A DNA stretch of 18,993 bases from an uncultured Dorea sp. (GTDB lineage Bacteria > Bacillota > Clostridia > Lachnospirales > Lachnospiraceae): NCBI GenBank assembly GCA_910586965.1, contig CAJUMF010000051.1:1-18993 (forward strand), in the 5' to 3' direction. The position numbers and the translations under genes were made by a program. This document shows, in pieces, positions 1 to 6,833 of the stretch; the first letter of the stretch is position 1; every line of letters starts with the position of its first letter. The notes under the pieces were generated by a model. It made no database searches. It had not been told where the DNA came from and saw only the letters and a program-made list of their open reading frames with translations.

Positions 1-36
1 AGCCTATATCAAGGCTTTGAAGTACTTTTTTGAATT

Positions 37-132
37 TCAATGTGTCAAACTCCCGAGAATCAGGAAAATCATATACGGACCCCATACTAATTCGTTGATC
101 TTCCCATTAATTTCATAGATCACATCACTCAT
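37..132 (-). pseudogene. AGCS (alanine/glycine:cation symporter) N-terminal remnant
   Basis: An ATG at 132 on the minus strand has an excellent ribosome site (AAAGGAGG, 9 bases upstream) but the frame stays open for only 31 codons before a TGA at 39-37. The peptide contains INGKINELVWGP followed by a hydrophobic run, which is how amino-acid:cation symporters of the AGCS (AlsT/DagA) family begin; those proteins are normally about 450-500 residues. The family-like sequence ends near residue 27, and none of the three frames from there to base 1 clearly continues it. It is therefore a broken gene or a junction with other DNA, not a real small protein. It diverges from the XRE-cupin regulator gene, which may once have controlled it. 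The family call rests on about 25 residues. Confidence 0.5.
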
Positions 133-329
133 TAAATTTGTTCCTCCTTTACGTTAAAATAGTTCCGTGCGCACGTTATAATATACATATGTATGCTATA
201 TTGAACATACTAACACACTATTCTGTAAAGTTCAACAAAAAATATCATTTGTTTACACATATTTTTGCCATTCTATTATAGATTTTCAGATAAATTATGA
301 TATAATTTTTCTATGTTTATACGAAAGGA
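133..329. promoter_or_regulatory. Divergent intergenic control region
   Basis: AT-rich DNA between the symporter remnant and the regulator gene. It holds several small symmetries: a perfect palindrome CGTGCGCACG (166-175), a perfect palindrome ATACATATGTAT (183-194), and TTGAAC (201-206) facing GTTCAA (230-235). Read on the minus strand, TTGAAC followed 17 bases later by TAGTAT is a possible promoter for the symporter remnant. The symmetries are candidate operators for the neighbouring XRE-cupin regulator; that role is inferred from position only. Confidence 0.35.
298..306 (+). promoter_or_regulatory. Extended -10 promoter of the XRE-cupin regulator
   Basis: TGATATAAT is a perfect extended -10 element (TG-N-TATAAT), which can work without a good -35. 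Transcription would start near 313, leaving a 29-base leader that contains the AAAGGA ribosome site. A second possible promoter lies upstream (TTTACA at 252-257, TATTAT at 274-279, spacer 16). Confidence 0.55.
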
Positions 330-341
330 ATGAATATACAA

Positions 342-893
342 ATGAAAGAACCCTCTTACGATATCGGCAATGTGATTCGCAGCCAGCGCAAGCTCAGAAA
401 TATGTCACTTAGCGAGGCCTCGGAAAAAACCGGTGTCTCCAAGGCGATGCTGGCCCAGATTGAGCGCAATGAATCCTGCCCCACCATCTCCACAGTCTGG
501 AAGATTTCTTCCGGGCTGCAGATTCCCATCGCTACCCTCCTGGCGCAGCACAAAAGCACCGACTACAAGGTAAATAAGCTTGAAGATGTAGCGCAGCTTG
601 AGAACGAGGAAAAATATATCCGCGTATACAACCTCTTCCCCTTCGATCCATTTACCTCATTTGACTACTTATATATCGAGCTTGACCCTCACTCAACTTA
701 TCCTTCCACCGGACATAAAAATGCGCTGGAAGAATACGTCGTTGTAACCTCCGGAAAACTGACGCTGCATATCGCAGAACGGATTTATGAATTGGAAACC
801 GGGGATTCCATTACATTTAACGGAGATGAAGACCATAGTTATGAAAATGCAGATGATGAAGTCGTGATATTCCAGACGATGATGAGGTATTAA
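342..893 (+). CDS. XRE-family transcriptional regulator with C-terminal cupin domain
   Basis: A 183-residue DNA-binding regulator. The first 65 residues form an XRE/HTH_3 helix-turn-helix (GNVIRSQRKLRNMSLSEASE, then KTGVSKAMLAQIERNESCPT), followed by a linker and a small cupin barrel at about residues 105-180 (YVVVTSGKLTLHI, then ETGDSITFNGDEDHSYEN). This two-domain layout is common in regulators of amino-acid or small-molecule transport and catabolism; the cupin is the presumed ligand-sensing part, and the ligand cannot be read from sequence. An ATG at 330 is also in frame, but AAAGGA at 324-329 abuts it, so 342, with that site 12 bases upstream, is preferred; the choice is not certain. The divergent neighbour is a broken symporter gene, so its natural target may be lost. 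Confidence 0.85.
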   Translation: MKEPSYDIGNVIRSQRKLRNMSLSEASEKTGVSKAMLAQIERNESCPTISTVWKISSGLQIPIATLLAQHKSTDYKVNKLEDVAQLENEEKYIRVYNLFPFDPFTSFDYLYIELDPHSTYPSTGHKNALEEYVVVTSGKLTLHIAERIYELETGDSITFNGDEDHSYENADDEVVIFQTMMRY

Positions 894-914
894 ATATCTA
901 AATCTTACATTTTA

Positions 915-984
915 CCTTTCCTGATATTTTATGTAGCTATAATGCAACTACAAGGTAACAAAATGTTATCGATATCAGGAAAGG
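915..984 (+). repeat. 13-bp perfect inverted repeat spanning the M23 gene leader
   Basis: The arm at 915-927 (CCTTTCCTGATAT) is the exact reverse complement of 972-984 (ATATCAGGAAAGG). Inside the 44-base gap are two smaller hairpins (TGTAG/CTACA at 932-952, and GGTAAC/GTTATC with one G-U pair at about 954-970) and a TATAAT at 938-943. The right arm overlaps the ribosome site (AGGAAAGGAAG, 8 bases before the ATG at 997). If transcription starts upstream of 915, the structure would hide that site; if it starts from the internal TATAAT, the arms would instead be paired protein-binding sites flanking the promoter. Confidence 0.6.
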
Positions 985-996
985 AAGTGTTCAGTT

Positions 997-1857
997 ATGA
1001 AAAAAATCTTTAAGAAAATGGTTCTGACGGCGTTGGCGCTTGCAGTGTCCTGCAGCTTACTGCCAATAGCATCACATGCAGCATCAACCAGAAAGTGTTA
1101 CACAATCTCAGGAGGCAATACGCCTGTATACAGTGATACCGGCTTGTCCAGGAAATACGGTACAATCTTTGGTTCCGATGAGCTTCGGGTTATCGATGTG
1201 ACTGGCAGGTATACAAAAGTTACATATCCGATATCAGGTGGAAGAACTAAGACAGGCTATATCAGTACAGGAGCTATTCTTTGGGGAACATCGGGAAGGG
1301 CTTATACGTCAAGGGCGAGGATTACAACATATCGCCGTCCGGGAGGTTCTTCTTATGGATATGTAGATGCAGGAGACAGAGTTGTAATATTAGGAAACAG
1401 CGGAGATTATACACAGGTAAAATACCCGGTAAGCGGCGGGTATAAATATGCATTTATAACAAGGTCAAATGCGAACCAGTATCTTACCGGCGGCGGTACG
1501 TCAGGCAGCAGCAATACAGCAACCTCTCTCCAAATGCCTCTTGACAATGCGAGATGTACATGGCGTTCTTATTCGAACTGGTCATGGGGAAATAATCGCA
1601 ATGGCGGTGGTGGTGGAAGAGTCTACCACTTAGGGATTGATATAATCGGTTCCAATGATAATGTACGCGCGGCAGCCAACGGAAGAGTAGCGGCTTCCGG
1701 GTGGAACGGTGCCAATGGAAATTATGTAGTCTTGCAGCACAATTTAAACGGGCAGACAGTTTACAGTTTTTATGCATATATGAACAGGAGAAATGTGTCG
1801 GCAGGAGCAACAGTAAGCAAAGGCTCTGTCATAGGCACAGTCGGAAATACGGTATAA
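997..1857 (+). pseudogene. Secreted SH3-domain/M23 peptidoglycan hydrolase, 3'-truncated
   Basis: The 286-residue product has a clear signal peptide (cleavage likely after SHA, residues 26-28), two SH3-like cell-wall-binding segments (about 32-95 and 100-160), a Gly/Ser linker, and an M23 (LytM/lysostaphin-type) peptidase domain from about 178. The first zinc motif HxxxD is present (H211, D215 in HLGID). The domain stops at GTVGNTV, just where the essential HxH motif (usually GPHLHFE) should follow, so a catalytic histidine and a zinc ligand are missing. The conserved YxHM histidine is also replaced by tyrosine (Y251, codon TAT where CAT would give His). The reading runs straight into antisense sequence of the minus-strand permease gene, so the gene was cut by a rearrangement. 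It is most likely inactive as an endopeptidase, though the wall-binding half could still be made and secreted. Confidence 0.7.
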
Positions 1858-1931
1858 ACTGCGATGATGCCCAGGACGGCAAATAATGCGATCTGGCTTA
1901 TCTTTTTATTCGTACTCATGGAAGGTTTCAT
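1770..1931 (-). pseudogene. Second CUT1 ABC permease (MalG-like), N-terminal fragment
   Basis: An ATG at 1931 overlaps the stop codon of the upstream permease gene by one base (TAATG), the usual arrangement of MalF/MalG-type pairs. The first 30 or so codons read as the start of a MalG-like permease: a charged N-terminus, then a first membrane segment (QIALFAVLGIIAVYTVFP). After about codon 30 the frame is only antisense of the M23 gene and ends at a TAA at 1772-1770, giving 53 codons where the family has about 270-280. The rest of the gene is absent. Without its second permease subunit, the transporter encoded upstream should not work. Confidence 0.65.
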
Positions 1932-2827
1932 TATGCCTCAATCTCCTTTCTCTTAGTTACCGTTACCTGTGCGACAGATATCACTGCGATCAGCACAAAG
2001 AATATGATTGCCTGTGCCTGTGCCATGCCATAGTTTGCAGGAATATTTTCTCTGGTTGACAAAAGGATTTGCAGTGACAGCATTCTTGTTCCGAAGTTGC
2101 CGCTTGTCAGCGCCAGATTTTCATCCAGCATCTTAAAGCTTTGTGACAGTGTCAGGAAAAATACGATGGTAAATGCAGGCATCAGCATAGGCATCGTGAT
2201 ATTTTTAAATTTTTGCCACGGGGTTGCGCCGTCGATGGATGCTGCCTCATAGAGGTCGTCAGAAATATTGTTCAATCCGTTTAAGTAGATCAAGAGCATA
2301 TAGCCTGCCGACTGCCAGGTTGCCATGATCGCCATGGCGAAGATTGCTTTATTGGGGTCTTGCAGCATATCGCAGAGGAACGGTATCTTAATCGCTGACT
2401 CCCCGCCAAAGAGAACAAGGGAAAAGATATTCTGGAAGATAAAGCTCCAGACAAATCCCATGGCAAGCCCTCCAAGAAGGTTCGGAAAGAAGTAGATCGT
2501 CCGAAAGAAACCTTTTCCGGCGCTTACTTTTTTCACCATCATTGCCATACTAAGGCTTACGATATTTTTCATAATGACTGCGACCACAGTGAATTTTACG
2601 GTAAATATAAGTGCCGACAGAAACTTTTCCGACCGGAACACTTTTACATAGTTTGCCAGTCCTACCAGCGCGCCCCACCAGTTTTCAGACCCTTTGAAAT
2701 AGGAACCCCTCCATGCAGTAAAGGAATAAGTGATTCCCATGATAAACGGTATGATGATGACGACAAAGAATAAGATCACCGCTGGTATTACTAAGATTTT
2801 AAACCATCTTTTATAAAAATTTTCCAT
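1931..2827 (-). CDS. CUT1-family carbohydrate ABC transporter permease (MalF-like)
   Basis: A 298-residue integral membrane subunit of a sugar importer, full length for the short MalF/UgpA type. It has about six hydrophobic segments (the first at residues 12-33) and the cytoplasmic EAA loop that docks onto the ATPase (EAASIDGATPWQKFKNI, from residue 194). A strong ribosome site (AGGGAGG, 7 bases upstream) and a 12-base gap to the binding-protein gene place it second in the operon. No ATPase gene is present; CUT1 systems in Firmicutes often share one ATPase encoded elsewhere (known for MsmK-type systems). The gene itself looks intact, but both partner genes are damaged, so it is probably relic or dispensable. 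The substrate sugar cannot be deduced. Confidence 0.88.
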   Translation of the reverse strand: MENFYKRWFKILVIPAVILFFVVIIIPFIMGITYSFTAWRGSYFKGSENWWGALVGLANYVKVFRSEKFLSALIFTVKFTVVAVIMKNIVSLSMAMMVKKVSAGKGFFRTIYFFPNLLGGLAMGFVWSFIFQNIFSLVLFGGESAIKIPFLCDMLQDPNKAIFAMAIMATWQSAGYMLLIYLNGLNNISDDLYEAASIDGATPWQKFKNITMPMLMPAFTIVFFLTLSQSFKMLDENLALTSGNFGTRMLSLQILLSTRENIPANYGMAQAQAIIFFVLIAVISVAQVTVTKRKEIEA

Positions 2828-2839
2828 CCTGCTACCTCC

Positions 2840-4321
2840 CTACCATTCTTCCATTCCGGATTTCCAGTCTTTGATACATTTATCCGCAATTTCTGTAAGC
2901 TGCGTATCCGTCCAGGTATCTTTCTGTGTAAACAAATCTTCCATAACATATTTTCCGTAACTTTCCAGTCCCCAGCTTGCAGGTGCCGCGTCGAATGGGT
3001 TTGCCAGCAGGTCATCCGCAAGCTTATATTCAATCAAGTCGTTTGAGAGTGGATTGTCAAGCTGTGTGTCCGCGTCGGCGTTAAAAGGCACGAAAGCAAA
3101 GTCATTGACGATAAAATCAAGCCCTTTTTCCGAGGTATTGAGCCAGTAGACGAAATCTTCGGCATCCCTTCGCTCTTCTTCGGTTGCTTTTGCGTTGATG
3201 ACGTAATACTGGGATACGAATTCGGGGATAGAGCGATTCATCTTCTCAGGTGTCATGCCGTCTGCGGTGACATCGCTCTCATTAAAGCTTACTTTTACCG
3301 GGAGCATAATCAGGTTTTTGGCCGTTTCCTCAGAGATTTTCTGGACATTTGAGTAGATCCAGTTACCGTTTTTCATGAAAATAGCCTTTTTCTCCGCCAG
3401 CATCTGGATGGCCTGGTCGTAGCCGGTAGCAGTGGAATTGATAAACTGTGCGCCACGCTCGATGGGACCATCTGCTCCGGTTGCGTAATCTGTGGCAAAT
3501 TCCAGCTCTTTTAATGACTTGATGATGGGTTCTTTCAGATTGTCTCCTTTATCAGGTGCCGATTCGCGCACATCATATACGGTCTTGTAGACAGCGCTTA
3601 TGGGGAAATTTCCATAATGGTTGCCGTAGGTCCATTTTTCCGCTCCTGCGATAGCCAGTACGCCGGTCAGGCTCTCGGTGTAGGGCGTCTTTCCGTTGCG
3701 GATATGGTAGCTCTTTCCATTCAAAGTAAAATCCTCTCCCGAACCGTTTTTTATGTAGCTGTCTAAAGATTTGACCATGTCCTGAAATTCGGTGTAGCTT
3801 GCTGCTTTATAGTCTTGTTTAAATTGTTCGATGTCGCCTAACTCAAGGATGTCAGTCAGCATCTTTTTGTTGGCGATCAATCCGTAGCCTTCGATGTTGT
3901 AGGGAATCCCGTAATTTCCTTCCCCCTCAAATTCGAGTTTCATGGAATCCGGAACGCTTTCATACAGTTCTTTTAGTTAGGGGTTCTGAACCTCTGATGC
4001 GTCCATGGCAAAGCCTGCGGACTTCCACTCTTCGATGCCGATGGCATTTGACGCGAATACGGTGGGGTAGGCTTTTGACTTAATCTCCGACCGGAGAGTT
4101 TCGCTTGACTCGGAGGTTCCCACGGTGAATACCTTTACTTTTTTTCCTGTCTCCGCTTCGTATTCATCGGCTACTGTTTCAAGGCTTTCTGCGATTTCAG
4201 ATTTTCCGTTGAAAAAATATACATCGTAATCTTTCTCCTTTTCCCCGCACCCACACACTGCGATTGCGGTCAGGCCGATTGCTGCCGCAGCACCTATGTA
4301 CTTTCCTCTCACGTTTTTCAC
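2840..4321 (-). pseudogene. Sugar ABC transporter substrate-binding lipoprotein, interrupted by an in-frame stop
   Basis: One coding frame of about 490 codons is broken by a TAA at 3979-3977. Before it are 114 codons with a lipoprotein signal peptide (KYIGAAAAIGLTAIAVCGC; lipidated Cys about residue 25) and the first lobe (VYFFNGKSEIAESLETVADEYE). After it, in the same frame, comes LKELYESVPDSMKLEF and then the remaining 370 or so residues of a typical CUT1 binding protein (YGIPYNIEGYGLIANKKML; NWIYSNVQK). The frame does not shift, so a single-base change (from a CAA, GAA or AAA codon) explains the break. Reinitiation at the ATG at 3943 would give a protein without export signal. First gene of the LacI-controlled operon. 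A base-calling error is possible, but the truncated second permease supports real decay. Confidence 0.75.
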
Positions 4322-4341
4322 TCCTTTTTAATTTATTCGTC

Positions 4342-4355
4342 TGAAACATGTTTCA
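4342..4355. promoter_or_regulatory. LacI-family operator, promoter-distal (perfect 14-bp palindrome)
   Basis: TGAAACATGTTTCA is perfectly symmetric and lies 21 bases upstream of the binding-protein start codon, in the leader. It matches the second copy at 4406-4421, and the copy before the lacI-type gene with one change. Its centre lies 65 bp from that of the promoter-proximal operator. A central-CG-free palindrome like this fits a local LacI/GalR regulator. Confidence 0.75.
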
Positions 4356-4372
4356 TTATATTTATTTTTTTA

Positions 4373-4389
4373 GGACTCAGTGAGAGTCC
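4373..4389. repeat. Small hairpin in the transporter leader
   Basis: GGACTC (4373-4378) and GAGTCC (4384-4389) are separated by five bases. On the minus (transcribed) strand the stem is followed by a run of A, not U, so it is not an intrinsic terminator. It lies between the two LacI operators, in the leader of the transporter mRNA. Function unknown. Confidence 0.35.
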
Positions 4390-4405
4390 ATGAATAAAAC
4401 TTAAT

Positions 4406-4421
4406 ATGAAACATGTTTCAT
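4406..4421. promoter_or_regulatory. LacI-family operator, promoter-proximal (perfect 16-bp palindrome)
   Basis: ATGAAACATGTTTCAT is a perfect palindrome beginning 7 bases downstream of the -10 box of the transporter promoter, thus covering the expected transcription start: a classic repressor position. With 4342-4355 it could support looping or cooperative binding. Confidence 0.8.
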
Positions 4422-4428
4422 TTACTAT

Positions 4429-4457
4429 ATAATAACATCTCTTTCGAATTGTGTCAA
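4429..4457 (-). promoter_or_regulatory. Sigma-A promoter of the sugar ABC transporter operon
   Basis: On the minus strand TTGACA (4457-4452) is followed after exactly 17 bases by TATTAT (4434-4429). This near-consensus promoter drives the binding-protein and permease genes and is overlapped downstream by the LacI operator. The promoter is intact although the structural genes are damaged. Confidence 0.85.
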
Positions 4458-4492
4458 TACGAATTTGCACTAAATTCAATTGATTAAAAATT

Positions 4493-5473
4493 TCAACTGG
4501 TCGCCCCTTTTTTCAAGGAAACCGGAACATAGATATTCCCGATGTTTCTTTCAGGATTTTCGATCAGTGCCAATATCGTATCTACAACTTGTGTGGAATA
4601 CAACTCCAGATTCTGTACGATGGTTGTCAGGCTTGCATCGATGACATCCAGGATATAAGTTCCGTCATATGCAATGATGCATAGTTCCTCCGGAATGCGT
4701 CTTCTAAGCTTACGCCCTGCCTCGTAAAATGCCAGAGCTGCCATATCTGCTGCCATGATGCCGTCAATGTCGGGATAATTCTTAAGGATCAGCTCCGCCA
4801 GCTCCCGGTAACCATTAAGATCAAAGCTGTTCCAGCGGATTTCCTGTCCTCTCGTCTGAATTCCCTGTTCTGTCAAAAGCTGTTCCAGCGTCTCATGCCC
4901 TTCGTAGGACAGGATTTTCTTTTCCTCTTTTTCCGCGCACAGATGCAGGACGTGCCGGCAGTTATTCCGAATGAATTCTTCTGCGGCCAGCCGGCCTCCC
5001 ATCCTGTGGTCAGACACGACGAAAGGAATATTCTCTGAAATCTGACAGTCCAGCATGACCATGGGCTTTGCGAACTGTTCATATACGGTTACAGGAAGGC
5101 TGTTAACCGCCATAATGATTCCATCAACGAGATTTGACTTGAAGGTATTCAGATATTCCTGCTCACGCTCTATACTGCCGGAAGTACTGCAGAGCATGAG
5201 CTTATACCCTTTTACATATAATTCTTTTTCGATATAATCTGCCAAAGATGAAAAAAAGGGATGCTTTATGCTGGGCACAAGCATGGCGATGATCCCGGAC
5301 TTCTGCCGGAACATTCCCCTTGCCAGCTCATTGGGGATATAATCCAGTTCTTTCATCGCTTTTTCGATTTTTTCCCTTGTTTCCTGGCTTACTGTCGCCG
5401 TCCCATTTAATACTCTTGATACTGTGCAGGCAGCGACACCGGCCTTTTTCGCAACATCTCTTATACTTGCCAT
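4493..5473 (-). CDS. LacI/GalR-family transcriptional repressor of the adjacent sugar transporter
   Basis: A 326-residue repressor of normal family length. Residues 2-50 are the LacI helix-turn-helix and hinge helix (ASIRDVAKKAGVAACTVSRV, then PNELARGM), followed by a periplasmic-binding-protein-like sensor domain (GIIAMLVPSIKHPFFSSL; VDGIIMAVNSLP; DGIMAADMAALAFYEAGRKL). The ATG at 5473 has GAGGAG 6 bases upstream. It lies directly upstream of the transporter operon, and a matching palindrome, TGAAAnATGTTTCA, occurs twice before that operon and once before this gene. This supports local repression plus autoregulation. The inducer sugar is not deducible. It looks intact while its target operon is decaying. 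Confidence 0.92.
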   Translation of the reverse strand: MASIRDVAKKAGVAACTVSRVLNGTATVSQETREKIEKAMKELDYIPNELARGMFRQKSGIIAMLVPSIKHPFFSSLADYIEKELYVKGYKLMLCSTSGSIEREQEYLNTFKSNLVDGIIMAVNSLPVTVYEQFAKPMVMLDCQISENIPFVVSDHRMGGRLAAEEFIRNNCRHVLHLCAEKEEKKILSYEGHETLEQLLTEQGIQTRGQEIRWNSFDLNGYRELAELILKNYPDIDGIMAADMAALAFYEAGRKLRRRIPEELCIIAYDGTYILDVIDASLTTIVQNLELYSTQVVDTILALIENPERNIGNIYVPVSLKKGATS

Positions 5474-5489
5474 AGGTACTCCTCTATTT

Positions 5490-5505
5490 ATGAAATATGT
5501 TTCAT
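5490..5505. promoter_or_regulatory. Autoregulatory LacI-family operator
   Basis: ATGAAATATGTTTCAT differs by one base from the perfect operator at 4406-4421. It overlaps the downstream edge of the -10 box of the repressor gene's own promoter, implying negative autoregulation. Confidence 0.7.
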
Positions 5506-5532
5506 TATAGCAAAAATCGATGATATTGTAAA
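5504..5532 (-). promoter_or_regulatory. Sigma-A promoter of the LacI-family repressor gene
   Basis: On the minus strand TTTACA (5532-5527) is followed after 17 bases by a consensus TATAAT (5509-5504). It sits just past the 3' end of the glycerate kinase gene, so the repressor can be transcribed separately from that gene. No intrinsic terminator is visible between them. Confidence 0.75.
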
Positions 5533-5538
5533 ATAGTT

Positions 5539-6666
5539 TTAAAGTAACCGGAATACCTGCTCCACAGCCGCCGCCATATTTTTCTGGGCATTCTCTTTTT
5601 TCATGGCATCTTCAAGCGTGGTGACACCTCTTACAATCGGGAAAAATGCATCAATTCCTGCATCATTACATGCGGCAGCCCCTTCTGTGACTGCTCCTGC
5701 GAATGCTGCAACCTTCGCGCCGTGTTTCTTTGCGAGGCGCGCAACGCCTACAGGTGCTTTCCCCATAGCAGTCTGGTGGTCCAGGCGGCCTTCGCCGGTT
5801 ACGACTACATCTGCATCATTTAATTCATTTTCAAGTCCTGTGGCATCCAGGAGCAGTTCAATCCCGGGGGTAAGTTCTGCGCCGATATAGCTTAGGAAAG
5901 CAAAGCCGAGTCCTCCGGCGGCGCCTGCGCCCGCAGCATTGGAGTTGTCCTGTCCGAGAGAATCGGCGGTAATCTTTGCAAAGTTCGCCATTCCTGCGTC
6001 TAATTCCTTTTTCAGGTTGTCGGTGACGCCTTTTTGCGGGCCGTAGATGTAAGTAGCGCCGTTTTCGCCGCAGAGCGGGTTGTTCACGTCACAGGCAACG
6101 CGGAATGTACATTCGGAGATAAGCGGGTGGCGGTTCTGTGTGCCGATGGATGCTATTTTTGCCAGTGCCTGTCCGCCTTCACCGACATCTTCACCGTTTT
6201 TATCGGAAAATGTGAACCCCAGCGCCTTCAGCATACCGATGCCTCCGTCATTGGTAGCACTTCCTCCGATGCCGATGATAAAATTGCGGCATCCTCTTTC
6301 CATGGCGTCTTTTATCATTTCACCGACACCGTAGGTAGTGGCAAGGAGCGGATTCTTTTCTGCGTCCGGAACAAGGGTGATGCCTGCCGCCGACGCCATC
6401 TCCATAACAGCAGTATTTGTTTCTTTTAAGAGACCATAATAGCAGGAGACAGGAGTGCTCATGGGACCGGTCACGGTGATGTCGATTCGGTCTCCGTCAA
6501 GCCCTTCGATCAGGGCATTCACTGTTCCCTCCCCGCCGTCTGCCAGCGGCTTTACGATTACCTCTGCATCCGGTTTTGCTTTCAATATGCCGTTTTTTGC
6601 AGCCATGCCTGCCTCAATAGAAGAAAGGCTCCCTTTAAAAGAATCAATTGCAATGACAACTTTCAT
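5539..6666 (-). CDS. glxK: Glycerate kinase, GarK/GlxK family (glycerate 2-kinase)
   Basis: A 375-residue cytoplasmic kinase that phosphorylates D-glycerate with ATP; bacterial GarK/GlxK enzymes of this family make 2-phosphoglycerate for glycolysis. Family motifs are all visible: MKVVIAIDSFKGSLSSIEA at the start, LADGGEGTVNALIEG (about 42-56), IGIGGSATNDGGIGMLKALG (about 130-150), CDVNNPLCG, and VVTGEGRLDHQTAMGKAPVG near residue 290. Length is as expected (about 370-380). The ATG at 6666 has GGAGG 8 bases upstream. It follows cdaR in the same direction but has its own promoter region with two palindromes. It supplies the last step for glycerate made by GarR, encoded 5 kb away on the other strand. 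Confidence 0.94.
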   Translation of the reverse strand: MKVVIAIDSFKGSLSSIEAGMAAKNGILKAKPDAEVIVKPLADGGEGTVNALIEGLDGDRIDITVTGPMSTPVSCYYGLLKETNTAVMEMASAAGITLVPDAEKNPLLATTYGVGEMIKDAMERGCRNFIIGIGGSATNDGGIGMLKALGFTFSDKNGEDVGEGGQALAKIASIGTQNRHPLISECTFRVACDVNNPLCGENGATYIYGPQKGVTDNLKKELDAGMANFAKITADSLGQDNSNAAGAGAAGGLGFAFLSYIGAELTPGIELLLDATGLENELNDADVVVTGEGRLDHQTAMGKAPVGVARLAKKHGAKVAAFAGAVTEGAAACNDAGIDAFFPIVRGVTTLEDAMKKENAQKNMAAAVEQVFRLL

Positions 6667-6708
6667 GATATATTCCTCCGTATCTTTTTTGATAAGTTCT
6701 TTTTTACA

Positions 6709-6736
6709 AGTATAGCATATGAGCTAAAAAAGAACA
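6709..6736 (-). promoter_or_regulatory. Activator-type promoter of glycerate kinase
   Basis: On the minus strand TATACT (6714-6709) is a good -10, but the -35 position (around 6736-6731, TGTTCT) is far from TTGACA. Transcription would begin near 6702. The weak -35 abutted by a palindrome points to an activator-dependent promoter. Confidence 0.6.
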
Positions 6737-6750
6737 TGTTATATATAACA
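6737..6750. promoter_or_regulatory. Proximal regulator site upstream of glycerate kinase
   Basis: TGTTATATATAACA is a perfect 14-bp palindrome. Counting from a start at 6702 its centre is at -41.5, the standard spot for an activator that touches RNA polymerase next to the -35 region. An identical copy lies 41 bp upstream. CdaR, encoded immediately upstream, is the obvious candidate to bind it (inference). Confidence 0.65.
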
Positions 6751-6777
6751 ATATGTAAGGATAAATTCAAATAATAA

Positions 6778-6791
6778 TGTTATATATAACA
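6778..6791. promoter_or_regulatory. Distal regulator site upstream of glycerate kinase
   Basis: Second identical copy of TGTTATATATAACA, extended by one more symmetric base on each side. Its centre is 41 bp from the proximal copy, close to four helical turns, so both sites face the same side of the DNA. I found no further copy in the window, so the palindrome is specific to this promoter. Confidence 0.65.
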
Positions 6792-6833
6792 TATTCTTTC
6801 ATCGGAAGTATGACGTACTATATGTAAAATACA

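Noticed and set aside
1701..1886. Plus-strand frame ending NCDDAQDGK as a frameshifted continuation of the M23 domain
   Set aside because: It contains no GPHLHFE-like motif; beyond about 1853 the DNA is explained as antisense of the permease start.
3977..4321. The 114-codon upstream half of the binding-protein gene as a separate small lipoprotein
   Set aside because: The downstream frame continues directly in the same phase with the rest of the binding protein, so this is one interrupted gene.
4373..4389. Intrinsic terminator between the LacI gene and the transporter
   Set aside because: On the strand that is transcribed here the stem is followed by A residues, not U, and the stem is only 6 bp.
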